Origin: Candidatus Eisenbacteria bacterium
GTDB taxonomy: Bacteria > Eisenbacteria > RBG-16-71-46 > CAIMUX01 > JAHJDP01
Reading direction: 5' to 3'
Assembly (NCBI GenBank): GCA_018831195.1
Contig: JAHJDP010000042.1
Location: 64,292-128,291 of the forward strand
Length of the DNA: 64,000 bases
Shown here: in pieces, positions 31,318 through 39,769 of the stretch
Numbering within the stretch: the stretch's first letter is position 1
How the letters are laid out: the number at the start of each line of letters is the position of its first letter
Made by a program: the position numbers and the translations under genes
The notes under the pieces: model-generated
Seen by the model: only the letters and a program-made list of their open reading frames with translations
Told to the model about the DNA's origin: nothing
Database searches by the model: none

Positions 31318-32373
31318 ATGACTTTTGTCCTCTCTCTCATTGTTGTCATCGGCCTTGTTGTTTTTGTGCATGAGCTGGGGCATTTCCTTGCCGCGAAAGC
31401 AGTCGGAATCCGTGTGGAGCGTTTCTCGATCGGCTTCCCCCCGAAGATTGTCGGAAAGAAATTTGGTGATACCGAATATTGTCTCTCCTGGATCCCGCTG
31501 GGCGGTTACGTCAAGATGTCAGGGATGATTGATGAGTCGATGGACGGTGAAACCGCCATCACCGGCGCACCCTGGGAGTTCCAATCCAAGCCGACCTGGG
31601 CGAAGACTCTGGCCATCACGGGCGGCGTTTTGATGAATTTTCTCTTCGCCTTTCTAATTTATACATTTGTCATCGGCGTCCGCGGTATCGGCGAAGCCGG
31701 TCCCTCGATTATCGGCGAAATACAACCCGGTTATCCGGCCGAAGCGGCCGGGCTCCAGGTTAAGGACGAGGTTGTTGAGATCGATGGCGCTCTCATTTCA
31801 ACATGGGATGAGCTGGTTGAAAGCATCCATGCGAAGCCGGAGCGGAGTGTACAATTAAAGATCCGCCGGGGCGAGGAGATCTTCGATGTCGAGCTGACGC
31901 CGAAAAGAGGAACGATCCCGATCGGTGAGGACATGGTGGATGTGGGGCTTATCGGTGTCAGCCCCGATCTTATGTATCGATCCGCCTCGTTCGGCGAGGC
32001 GATCACGGCGGGATATCAGTCGACGATCGGCGCGTTCCGTCTCGTTTTTCTATCGATCCGCCTTCTCGTCTCAGGCCAGGCCTCGGTGCGGGATCTCTCG
32101 GGACCGATCGGCATCGCTAAAATGTCGGCGCAAGCGGCGAAGAGCGGCATCTTAAGCCTCCTGGCCTTCGTCGCCTTCATCAGCATTAATATTGGATTCC
32201 TCAACATCCTGCCGATCCCCGCGCTGGACGGCGGACATCTGATTGTTGTGTTGTGGGAGGGGATCACCCGGAAAGTCATTTCTACAAAGGTGAAGTTGAT
32301 CATTCAACAAGTCGGGGTCGTCATCATCCTGGCGTTGATGGTTCTGATTATCGTTAACGACCTAACGAAGTAA
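31318..32373 (+). CDS. RseP-like site-2 metalloprotease (M50), second of a tandem pair
   Basis: A 351-residue paralogue, collinear with the preceding protease. It has HELGH at residues 16-20 (VFVHELGHFLAAK), GGYVKMSGM, a PDZ segment GYPAEAAGLQVKDEVVEIDG, and LPIPALDGGH near residue 300. The strongest conservation is in the three membrane and zinc-binding blocks; the PDZ and C-terminal halves of the PDZ differ more. ATG 31318 has AGGAG eight bases upstream. An in-frame GTG at 31309 overlaps that ribosome site and was rejected. The tandem arrangement suggests recent local duplication with division of substrates. Confidence 0.92.
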   Translation: MTFVLSLIVVIGLVVFVHELGHFLAAKAVGIRVERFSIGFPPKIVGKKFGDTEYCLSWIPLGGYVKMSGMIDESMDGETAITGAPWEFQSKPTWAKTLAITGGVLMNFLFAFLIYTFVIGVRGIGEAGPSIIGEIQPGYPAEAAGLQVKDEVVEIDGALISTWDELVESIHAKPERSVQLKIRRGEEIFDVELTPKRGTIPIGEDMVDVGLIGVSPDLMYRSASFGEAITAGYQSTIGAFRLVFLSIRLLVSGQASVRDLSGPIGIAKMSAQAAKSGILSLLAFVAFISINIGFLNILPIPALDGGHLIVVLWEGITRKVISTKVKLIIQQVGVVIILALMVLIIVNDLTK

Positions 32374-32423
32374 CAGCGGCGGCGCACCCGCCGCGGATCG
32401 GGTTTTCGCCCTGGAGTGTTGGT

Positions 32424-33416
32424 ATGGACTTGAGCCTCCCCCCCAGGATCCCGCTGGCCCAGCTACCCACACCGGTTACACCATTGACCCGCCTCAGCGA
32501 CGAACTGGGCGGGCCTTTGATAAGTATGAAGCGGGATGATCTTACCGGATGTGAACTTTCGGGAAACAAAGTTCGCAAGCTCGAATATCTTCTAGCCGAG
32601 GCGCAGGCCGGGAGCGCGTCCGTCGTGATAACCTGCGGCGGCGTGCAATCGAATCATGCGAGGGCGACGGCTATCGCGGCCCGTAAGCTCGGTATCAATG
32701 CTTCTCTCGTTTTGAGGGGGGACCCGCCTGAGGATATCGACGGGAATCTTCTTCTAAGCTGTCTGGCCGGCGCCCGGATTCAATATGTCGGATTCAGAGA
32801 GTGGAATCATCATAAACGGATCATGGTTGATGCAGCCAGGAAACTTGAGGATGAAGGGGAGAGGCCCTATATCATTCCCCTGGGTGGCAGCAACGCCCTC
32901 GGCTCCTGGGGCTATATCTCAATGCTATCCGAGCTGGTCGATGAACGGGGAAAGATCCCCTACAGCCATCTCTTCTGCGCAGCCGGATCAGGGGGGACAC
33001 TGGCTGGATTGTTGCTGGGCCGCCTGATTTTAAATCTCGACATCGAGATTCTCGCCGTCAATGTTTGTAATAACCCTGCATATTTTCAAGCCCAGGTTGA
33101 CGGCATTGTTGATGAATTCAACAAGCGGCATAAAACAAAAATTAGAATAGATCATAGGAGTTATACAATTTTGGAGGGATATGTCGGGCCCGGATATGCG
33201 ATTCCTTATGATGAAGAAATAGGGGTGATTCGCAGAATCGCCCTGTCCGAAGGGATATTCTTGGATCCCGTCTATACGGGGAAGGCTTTTTACGGATTGA
33301 TGGACCAGCTTTCCAAGAATTGTTTTACTTCAAAGGATCATCTTTTGTTTATTCACACCGGCGGCCTCTTTGGGCTCTTTCCGCAAAGAGGGGCGTTGGG
33401 AAAACTGTCCGCCTAG
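32424..33416 (+). CDS. PLP-dependent D-cysteine desulfhydrase/ACC deaminase family protein
   Basis: A 330-residue fold-type II PLP enzyme. The Schiff-base Lys is in SGNKVRKLEYLL near residue 49, the substrate-binding ITCGGVQSNHARA is near 70, and the phosphate-binding loop is CAAGSGGTLAGLLLG. This is the D-cysteine desulfhydrase (DcyD)/1-aminocyclopropane-1-carboxylate deaminase group. The products are pyruvate, ammonia and (for D-Cys) sulfide; which substrate applies is not decidable by eye. ATG 32424 has GGAG upstream. It lies in the same direction as the proteases, 50 bases after them. Confidence 0.86.
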   Translation: MDLSLPPRIPLAQLPTPVTPLTRLSDELGGPLISMKRDDLTGCELSGNKVRKLEYLLAEAQAGSASVVITCGGVQSNHARATAIAARKLGINASLVLRGDPPEDIDGNLLLSCLAGARIQYVGFREWNHHKRIMVDAARKLEDEGERPYIIPLGGSNALGSWGYISMLSELVDERGKIPYSHLFCAAGSGGTLAGLLLGRLILNLDIEILAVNVCNNPAYFQAQVDGIVDEFNKRHKTKIRIDHRSYTILEGYVGPGYAIPYDEEIGVIRRIALSEGIFLDPVYTGKAFYGLMDQLSKNCFTSKDHLLFIHTGGLFGLFPQRGALGKLSA

Positions 33417-33449
33417 CGAGGCTGGATCGGATCAGAAGGAATCGGTCAG

Positions 33450-34070
33450 GTGAAGTACCTCATGCTTGCCGTACTTTGGGTTCTCTGGTGTGCCCTGCAT
33501 AGCGGGATGATTTCGCCGGCGGTCACGGGGTTTCTGCGGGAGCGACTTGGATCCCAATACCGGTACTATCGTTGTGTTTTCAACTCGATCGCCTTGCTCA
33601 CTTTGGCCTATGTTGTTTTATATGAGAATTCCGTCGGCGGCCCCGTTCTCTTTCGTTGGAGCGGGCGGTTTGTAGTTCTTCAAATATTCCTCTTAATCAT
33701 CGTGAGTTTTCTCTTCGTCGCCGGGGCCCGAAACTACGACATGAGGCATTTTTTGGGTCTGCGTCAGATGACTTCAGATTCTTCTTACAGCGCCCTGACC
33801 GCATCGGGGAGACTCAAATCTTCCGGCATTCTTGCCGCGACCCGGCATCCCTGGTATCTTGCCGCGATGATCTTTATTTGGGTGGATTACTTGACCTTGG
33901 ACCTGTCCCGATTGATCGCCAATATTATTTTGACCGGGTATCTTTTTGTCGGGACAATTCTCGAGGAGCGGAAATTAATCCTAGAGTATGGTGAGGATTA
34001 CCGGCAGTATCAAAGGGATGTCTCGATGCTTTTCCCCCTTAAGTATGTCAGGGCGAAACTTCAAGTGTAA
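33450..34070 (+). CDS. NnrU/isoprenylcysteine methyltransferase-like membrane protein
   Basis: A 206-residue protein with about five hydrophobic segments. The C-terminal GILAATRHPWYLAAMIF and LEERKLILEYGEDYRQYQ match the SAM-binding region shared by the NnrU, phospholipid methyltransferase and isoprenylcysteine methyltransferase families (RHPxY then E..L...G..Y..Y). It probably methylates a small hydrophobic or thiol compound at the membrane, but the substrate is unknown. GTG 33450 has AAGGA nine bases upstream. Confidence 0.75.
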   Translation: MKYLMLAVLWVLWCALHSGMISPAVTGFLRERLGSQYRYYRCVFNSIALLTLAYVVLYENSVGGPVLFRWSGRFVVLQIFLLIIVSFLFVAGARNYDMRHFLGLRQMTSDSSYSALTASGRLKSSGILAATRHPWYLAAMIFIWVDYLTLDLSRLIANIILTGYLFVGTILEERKLILEYGEDYRQYQRDVSMLFPLKYVRAKLQV

Positions 34071-34097
34071 AAAACATATAGAATAGGAGCTATAACA

Positions 34098-34376
34098 ATG
34101 GCTAAAGCTTCGGCGCGGCATATCCTAGTGAGTACACCTGAGGAGTGTGAGAATATTAAGAGAGAGATCGAAAACGGATCCGATTTCGCTGATATGGCAA
34201 GGGCGCATTCCTCCTGCCCATCCGGCCGGGAAGGTGGGGATCTTGGTGAATTCTCGCCGGGGCAGATGGTGCCCGAGTTCGACCAGGTTGTCTTTAATGA
34301 AGAGGTCGGTGTTGTTCACGGCCCCATCAAGACCCAGTTCGGGTATCACCTCGTTGAGATCACCAGCCGCACCTAA
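34098..34376 (+). CDS. Parvulin-type peptidyl-prolyl cis-trans isomerase, single-domain
   Basis: A 92-residue protein that is a complete PpiC/parvulin domain with no signal peptide: SARHILVSTPEEC at the start, then GSDFADMARAHSSCPSGREGGDLGEFSPGQM, and GYHLVEI at the end. It resembles the small cytoplasmic parvulins. It speeds proline isomerisation in folding proteins. ATG 34098 has AGGAG seven bases upstream. Confidence 0.9.
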   Translation: MAKASARHILVSTPEECENIKREIENGSDFADMARAHSSCPSGREGGDLGEFSPGQMVPEFDQVVFNEEVGVVHGPIKTQFGYHLVEITSRT

Positions 34377-34418
34377 CCACGTTTGAGATGTGGACTTCCT
34401 GCTCGGGAGGATATTCAG

Positions 34419-34931
34419 GTGAATCACCAATTCATGATGGATCGGATGGAGTCCAATGCGGACGTCATCAAACATCTCGTTCACGGAGTCCCAGCCGCGC
34501 AAGCCGCATGGAAGCCCGCGCCGGATAAATGGTCGCTTCTCGAGGTCATGGTTCATCTTCTGGATGAAGAGCGGGAAGATTTCCGGGTCCGGGTTGATAT
34601 TCTATTGAACAGACCCGGCGACCCCTGGCCCCCCATCAATCCGACGGGATGGGTCACCGAACGGGAGTATGCCAAGAGGGATTTAGAGGTGTCTTTACTG
34701 GAGTTTCTTGAGGAACGCTCGCATTCGGTGGCTTGGTTGCGCAGCTTGCCGTCACCGGCCTGGGATAACTTTGATAAACATCCGATAGCCGGGAAGATAA
34801 CCGCGGGAGATATCTTTTCATCCTGGGTGGCTCATGATTTCCTGCATATCCGCCAATTGACGCGACTCCACTTTAACTATCTTCAAGATCAGGTCGATCC
34901 GCATTCCTTGGAGTATGCCGGCGATTGGTAG
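34419..34931 (+). CDS. DinB-like four-helix putative metal-binding protein
   Basis: A 170-residue protein with the DinB/YfiT-type layout: a first helix, PAPDKWSLLEVMVHLLDEEREDF with a conserved His, and a late HDFLHIRQLTR with two His. These supply the usual three-His metal site. Many members act in thiol-dependent transfer reactions; this one has no known substrate. GTG 34419 is preceded by GGGAGG at eight bases and fits the family start. It is closely followed by the YciI-like gene. Confidence 0.78.
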   Translation: MNHQFMMDRMESNADVIKHLVHGVPAAQAAWKPAPDKWSLLEVMVHLLDEEREDFRVRVDILLNRPGDPWPPINPTGWVTEREYAKRDLEVSLLEFLEERSHSVAWLRSLPSPAWDNFDKHPIAGKITAGDIFSSWVAHDFLHIRQLTRLHFNYLQDQVDPHSLEYAGDW

Positions 34932-34944
34932 GAGGAGGGACTCA

Positions 34945-35244
34945 ATGCAATTCATTGTTATTGCGTATGACGGCACCGATGATCAGGCGCTGGAGAGAAG
35001 ACTGGCGTCGCGGGAGATCCATTTAGAGCAGGCGAAAGAGATGTTTAAGAGCGGTAAATGGCTCTATGCGGCGGGAATTTTGGATGATGGCGGTAAGATG
35101 GTCGGTTCCATGATTATTTGCGATTTTCCTTCCAGGGCCGAACTGCAGGAAGAGTGGCTCAATCATGAACCCTATGTGATCGGTGATGTTTGGGATCGGA
35201 TCGAGATCAACAGGGCCCAGGTGCCTCCCTTTCTTATGAAATAA
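34945..35244 (+). CDS. YciI-like small protein
   Basis: A 99-residue protein of the YCII dimeric alpha/beta-barrel type: MQFIVIAYDGTDD, then REIHLEQAKEMFKSGKWLYAAGIL with the conserved His, and FPSRAELQEEWLNHEPYVIGDVW. Family members are small and mostly of unknown function. The ATG at 34945 has GGAGGAGGG just upstream, which decides the start. The gap from the DinB-like gene is 13 bases, so the two are probably co-expressed. Confidence 0.8.
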   Translation: MQFIVIAYDGTDDQALERRLASREIHLEQAKEMFKSGKWLYAAGILDDGGKMVGSMIICDFPSRAELQEEWLNHEPYVIGDVWDRIEINRAQVPPFLMK

Positions 35245-35306
35245 GGCTCCTTGAGGCGGCTGGTCAACTCTGCGAATGCCGGGTCCTCTGAGGTGAATGA
35301 GCTTCC

Positions 35307-36230
35307 ATGTCGAATCCATCTTTTACAGGGCGGCTGAAAAGCTGCGAGGGATGTCCGCGCCTTTGCGGAGTGAATCGGCTTGAAGGTGAAATGGGGTTCT
35401 GCCGTGTCGGGGCCGACGTAAAGATCTCCTTTGCGGGACTGCATCATGGAGAGGAGCCGCCCATCTCGGGAAGCCGGGGCTCCGGCACGATATTCTTTGC
35501 CGGATGCAATCTGCGCTGTGTCTTCTGCCAAAACCACCAGATTAGCCAGGATTTTCATCAGACCTCCCTTAGAACCCTATCGATTGAAGCGCTGGCCGGC
35601 GAAATGCTCCGGTTGCAGGAGATGGGAGCGCACAATATAAACTTCGTTTCGCCGTCACATATGGTTTATCAGATGGCTGAAGCGATAGCCGAGGCGAAGA
35701 GCCGGAGTTTAACTATACCGGTGGTGTATAACTCCAACGGTTATGATTCCCTGCAGGCCCTCCGGCAGATCCGGGGTCTGGTGGATATCTTCCTTCCGGA
35801 CATCAAATACTGCGATAATGAACTCGGACGCAAGTATTCGAACGTCGATAATTACGCCGATCATATTGGGGATGTCCTCCGTGAAATGCTGGATACGGCC
35901 GGACATCTGGAACTCGACTCTGAAGGTGTCGCTCTCAGGGGGGTGCTGGTCCGGCATCTCGTATTGCCCGGGCATCTGGAAAACAGCCGGAAGGCTCTTC
36001 GTACTTTAGCCGGTTTGTCGCCTGAAATCGCCGTCAGCATCATGTCGCAATACTCACCTCAATACCGAGCGCACCGCTATCCTGAGATCAACCGGCCATT
36101 GAGAAAAGATGAATATGATGCTATCACGGATTATGCGCTGGAATTGCGTTTGGAGAACGCTTTCATACAAGAGCTTACAAGCCAATCTCACTATTTGCCC
36201 CATTTCGAGGACGACCGGCCTTTTGACTAG
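35307..36230 (+). CDS. PflA-like radical SAM protein
   Basis: A 307-residue radical SAM enzyme. The iron-sulfur motif is CNLRCVFCQ (CxxxCxxC) near residue 66. An N-terminal Cys-rich part, CEGCPRLCGVNRLEGEMGFC, may hold a second cluster. FFAGC and PVVYNSNGYDS are typical of the pyruvate-formate-lyase-activating-enzyme-like group often called PflX. The classic partner, a glycyl-radical enzyme, is not next to it. It may activate a protein elsewhere or act on a small molecule. ATG 35307 has GAGGTGA upstream. Confidence 0.85.
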   Translation: MSNPSFTGRLKSCEGCPRLCGVNRLEGEMGFCRVGADVKISFAGLHHGEEPPISGSRGSGTIFFAGCNLRCVFCQNHQISQDFHQTSLRTLSIEALAGEMLRLQEMGAHNINFVSPSHMVYQMAEAIAEAKSRSLTIPVVYNSNGYDSLQALRQIRGLVDIFLPDIKYCDNELGRKYSNVDNYADHIGDVLREMLDTAGHLELDSEGVALRGVLVRHLVLPGHLENSRKALRTLAGLSPEIAVSIMSQYSPQYRAHRYPEINRPLRKDEYDAITDYALELRLENAFIQELTSQSHYLPHFEDDRPFD

Positions 36231-36311
36231 ATAAAGAATGTCGGGGGGGATAGAAACGGACAGGCGCATAAGGGCATCAAGGATACATTGTATCAATTTG
36301 AATGAATTCCG

Positions 36312-38624
36312 TTATCGGCCGCGCACGGCATTTTTCCTTGATAAAATATCCTGAAAATCGGACCGTTCCCGCAGCGGCGTCAAGTCGGCATGCTGCTGCA
36401 AGCGATCAAAATTCGAGTACCCATTATCGATGGCGGCATTGAGCGCATGGATCGCTTCCGGGTACCGTCCCAGACGGGTCAGGACACAAGCCAGCTGAAA
36501 ATGTACCTGGCCCTTCGGATCCGGCGCCAGTCGGGTTCCCCGCTCCAGAACCTCGCGCGCCGCCTCGGGATCTTCCATGCGAAGACAGACCGCGGCGTGA
36601 TTTATAAATAGAATCTGAGAGAGATCTCCGCGACCTTCGGCTTCTTCATAGGCCTCTTTGGCGGAGTCCCATCGGCCCGCCATTTGCTCCACATCCCCCC
36701 TCAGCAGAGCCAGGAGAGATTCGGGGTAGCGGCCACGGGCCTTCGCGAGTAACCGGCGGGCGTCGTCGTATAACTCAAAACGAGCCGCCGACCGGATCTG
36801 CGACATAAATTCCTGCTCGAGGGGGGCACCCTGGCGAATTCCGTATGTGGCCAGATTGCGGGCTCGTGCGGCCCACCTGGACCACTGGTCCAGTTCCTGG
36901 GGAGACGGTTCTTGCGCCAGGCGTTCGAATTGTTCCGCCGCCGCTTCAAAACGACCCATCTTCACCAGTGCAAAGGCCTTTTTCCGGATGACTTTTGTGG
37001 CGACCGATTGATCGGCTGCCGCTTCATCATAAGCTATGAGGGCCTCCTCGTACCGTTCCAGCTGAACGAGTGCATCGGCAATACCCTCATTGGCCGTCGC
37101 ATTGCCCGGTCTGATCTCCAAATGCTTTCTTAGCCAGACCAAGGCCTCTTTGGGGCGGTTTGCCTGCACAAGCGAGAGACCCATTCCCAATGTGGCGATG
37201 GGGCTGTCGGGGAAGGCCTTCAGCACAATTCCAAATTCCTCGATAGCCTCCGAATAGCGTTTCTCCTCCTCGTCCTTGCGGGCTTTTTCGAAATGCTCAT
37301 GGTAGGTGATCATTTCCTTCGGGTCCGGCAGGGAATCTCCGAACGATGCCTGGTTGCTTCCGCCCGCCCAGATATAGCCAAGGCTTTTCAATTGTTCTTC
37401 AACCTCAGGATCGATGCTCTCTTCGTTTGGAACGGACAAATCAGCGCCGGTTTCCATCCGGTGGATGTATAACTGACGGGCCAGCCGCTTAACCATCTCC
37501 GGTTGTTCCGCGACGAGATTACACTTTTCGCCCGGATCGGCATTCAGATCATAGAGTTCGGGGTCAGGCGCTTCGATATATTTCCAATCGGGCGTGCGCC
37601 AGGCGTAGAGAGGGCTCCAGTTATAATTGTAAAAGGGGAAAAGTGTCTCTGCATAGAGTCCCTTGCGCTCAAAAGACTCCCCTTTGGAGATGAGGCCTTT
37701 TAGCGAGGCGCCATCCAGTGTTTCCGGGTCAGGGATGTTCAGGTAGTCGAGGAGCGTCGGCATGATATCGACAACTCCGACCAATTGATTCTCACGCCGG
37801 TGCATTCCGGATCCCGGCACCTTCCACATCATCGGGATATGGAGACATTCCTCATAGAGAAAGAAGCCATGCTCGGTTTCAACATGATCCTTGAGGCCTT
37901 CCCCGTGATCCCCAACGATGATGATATGTGAGCCTTCATAAAGATTCCTGCGGCGCAGGGCCTCGAAGAGGTCACCAATGCTGGCGTCCATTGATGAGAT
38001 CTCCGCATCGTAGGCCGTGCCCAGGGTTTTGGATGCGAACGGCTCGGGCGGATGGTGGGGTGTGTGGGGATCAAAATAGTGGACCCAGAGGAAAAACGGC
38101 TGCTGCGCGGTTCCTTCTATCCAGCTGATAGCGTGCGCCGTTGTTTCTACGGCCGGCCGTTCCAGCCCCATCCTGTCATCATAAAGATCAAATCCCTGAT
38201 TTAATCCGAATTGATTGTGCAGGACAAAAGCACTGATGAAGGCGGCCGTCGTATATTCGTTTTTCCCAAGGATTTCCGCCAATGTTGTGAACTGGGGCTT
38301 CAGCCGAAAGCTGCCGTTGTTGTGAACCCCATGGCGCGGAGGATTGAGCCCGGTCATGACTGAGGAATGCGCGGGGAGGGTCATGGGCACGGTCGTAACC
38401 GCGTTCTCGAAGAGGACCGCTTCGGATGCGAATTGATCAAGGATTGGTGTGGAAGCGGTGGTGGAGCCATAGCAGGCGAGATGATCCGCCCTCGTTGTAT
38501 CTAAAGTTATAAGGATGATTCCACCCGGCTTCCGCGCGGCCGTGCATTGAATGGAGAGCAAAACAGCACAGGCGAGAAACAGCCCCAGAGCCCGCGTCCG
38601 ATGGCCGGGTCTATCGCCGGTCAT
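36312..38624 (-). CDS. Sulfatase-fold (alkaline phosphatase superfamily) protein fused to TPR domain
   Basis: A 770-residue protein. A hydrophobic N-terminal segment contains LLSIQC, a possible but imperfect lipobox. Residues about 33-350 are a sulfatase fold: ILITLDTTRADHLACYG with metal-binding Asp, FLWVHYFDPHTPHHPP, and IIVGDHGEGL with Asp-His. The nucleophile site reads MTLPAHSS, so Thr replaces the Cys/Ser of sulfatases. This fits Thr-nucleophile phosphatases/phosphonate hydrolases or an inactive relative rather than a formylglycine sulfatase. Residues about 440-770 are TPR repeats. It lies 43 bases after the DUF4340 gene, at the end of the Gld-like ABC operon. Its true substrate is unknown. 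Confidence 0.85.
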   Translation of the reverse strand: MTGDRPGHRTRALGLFLACAVLLSIQCTAARKPGGIILITLDTTRADHLACYGSTTASTPILDQFASEAVLFENAVTTVPMTLPAHSSVMTGLNPPRHGVHNNGSFRLKPQFTTLAEILGKNEYTTAAFISAFVLHNQFGLNQGFDLYDDRMGLERPAVETTAHAISWIEGTAQQPFFLWVHYFDPHTPHHPPEPFASKTLGTAYDAEISSMDASIGDLFEALRRRNLYEGSHIIIVGDHGEGLKDHVETEHGFFLYEECLHIPMMWKVPGSGMHRRENQLVGVVDIMPTLLDYLNIPDPETLDGASLKGLISKGESFERKGLYAETLFPFYNYNWSPLYAWRTPDWKYIEAPDPELYDLNADPGEKCNLVAEQPEMVKRLARQLYIHRMETGADLSVPNEESIDPEVEEQLKSLGYIWAGGSNQASFGDSLPDPKEMITYHEHFEKARKDEEEKRYSEAIEEFGIVLKAFPDSPIATLGMGLSLVQANRPKEALVWLRKHLEIRPGNATANEGIADALVQLERYEEALIAYDEAAADQSVATKVIRKKAFALVKMGRFEAAAEQFERLAQEPSPQELDQWSRWAARARNLATYGIRQGAPLEQEFMSQIRSAARFELYDDARRLLAKARGRYPESLLALLRGDVEQMAGRWDSAKEAYEEAEGRGDLSQILFINHAAVCLRMEDPEAAREVLERGTRLAPDPKGQVHFQLACVLTRLGRYPEAIHALNAAIDNGYSNFDRLQQHADLTPLRERSDFQDILSRKNAVRGR

Positions 38625-38667
38625 GGGCCGATCCTATGGAACGATCCGGCCATCGGGCGTCTCAATC

Positions 38668-39684
38668 TCAATGGCCGGAGGGCGGCGTGATCGGTGTCGC
38701 CTGCGGCGGAGGCGACATGGGTGTCGCCTTGGGTGTCGACGGCGCCGTCTCGATGAGATCTTCAAAGGTCTTCATCATGGTGGTAATCCGTCCTTTGCTG
38801 AGAAGGAAGATCGTGGGATTTCCCTCCTTTATGACATAGAACCGGCCTTTGTCTTCTTCCCGCCCGATCTTGAGGGTCTCCGTTCGCCCGTCCATCATCT
38901 CGAACCGCAGCATCTCCCGCGGGGGCGCCAGGCCGGCATCGGAGGGATTCAATTCTGTTTCGGGGAAGGCATCGCACTTTAACGTGGAGGCGGTCCTCAG
39001 CAGCGACTTCCAGACCGCATCTTTTACCGCCGCCGAATCAGGCTCAAGAATCGTCCAGATGTCATTGGCGCCTTTCACGATGAGAATAGAGTCACCCTCC
39101 TCCGGCAGGATCTCAACCCGCGACACCTCATCTTGCCCGAACTCGAAGATCGTCTTATCGCGGAATGTGCCCTGGGACAGGTCATAGGCTGTCCGAAGAT
39201 ACTTTGGAACGAGGAGAACGCGGTCGTCATCGTAGGGGCGCAGGTAGGTGCTCATGAAATCGGGCCCCTGCTTGCCAACGATAAAGTGAGCCAGTGTGGC
39301 GCCGTCGGCTGCTGTCATCTTGACCGTGGTGCCGAGGGAATCGCTGACCTCGAAGTCATCCTGTTTGTCTTTTTTGCGAGATACCAAATCCCGCGTATGA
39401 AGCTTTGAGACCGGTTCGATGATTCGTTCGGCCTTGCCGGCGTCCGCGGGATAGTTTCCTTCCGTGACCACCAACCATTTGCCCTCGTCATTCTTTGCGA
39501 GCTCCACACGCGTCTCGCCCTTTTCCAAGGCGATTCCGGCCACCGTCTCGATCTGAAAACCGGGATAGAGAGGACCCCCGGGATTGCGGCGCTTCTTCCG
39601 CGACTGCTCACTCACGGTGGCGATGATAATGAGGACGACGAGAACACCGGCTAGAATCAGCACGGTCCTGTTTCGACCTTGCAT
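38668..39684 (-). CDS. DUF4340 domain membrane-anchored protein
   Basis: A 338-residue protein with one N-terminal membrane segment (TVLILAGVLVVLIIIATVS) and a DUF4340 domain (residues about 60-310). Key landmarks are GNYPADAGKAERI near residue 77 and an internal repeat of a beta-sandwich unit. The last 27 residues are Pro/Thr-rich (TPKATPMSPPPQATPITPPS). Members sit next to GldG-like genes in many genomes, as here, and act with that ABC system in an unknown way. ATG 39684 is used; its reading AACCCATGCAAG resembles the GldG-like gene's start. Confidence 0.82.
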   Translation of the reverse strand: MQGRNRTVLILAGVLVVLIIIATVSEQSRKKRRNPGGPLYPGFQIETVAGIALEKGETRVELAKNDEGKWLVVTEGNYPADAGKAERIIEPVSKLHTRDLVSRKKDKQDDFEVSDSLGTTVKMTAADGATLAHFIVGKQGPDFMSTYLRPYDDDRVLLVPKYLRTAYDLSQGTFRDKTIFEFGQDEVSRVEILPEEGDSILIVKGANDIWTILEPDSAAVKDAVWKSLLRTASTLKCDAFPETELNPSDAGLAPPREMLRFEMMDGRTETLKIGREEDKGRFYVIKEGNPTIFLLSKGRITTMMKTFEDLIETAPSTPKATPMSPPPQATPITPPSGH

Positions 39685-39769
39685 GGGTTTCTCCTACTTA
39701 TACATTATCCAAAAGTTAATGCCCAATTTAATCCCAAGTTAACCCATAGTTACAAGTTGTCAGGCCGGA

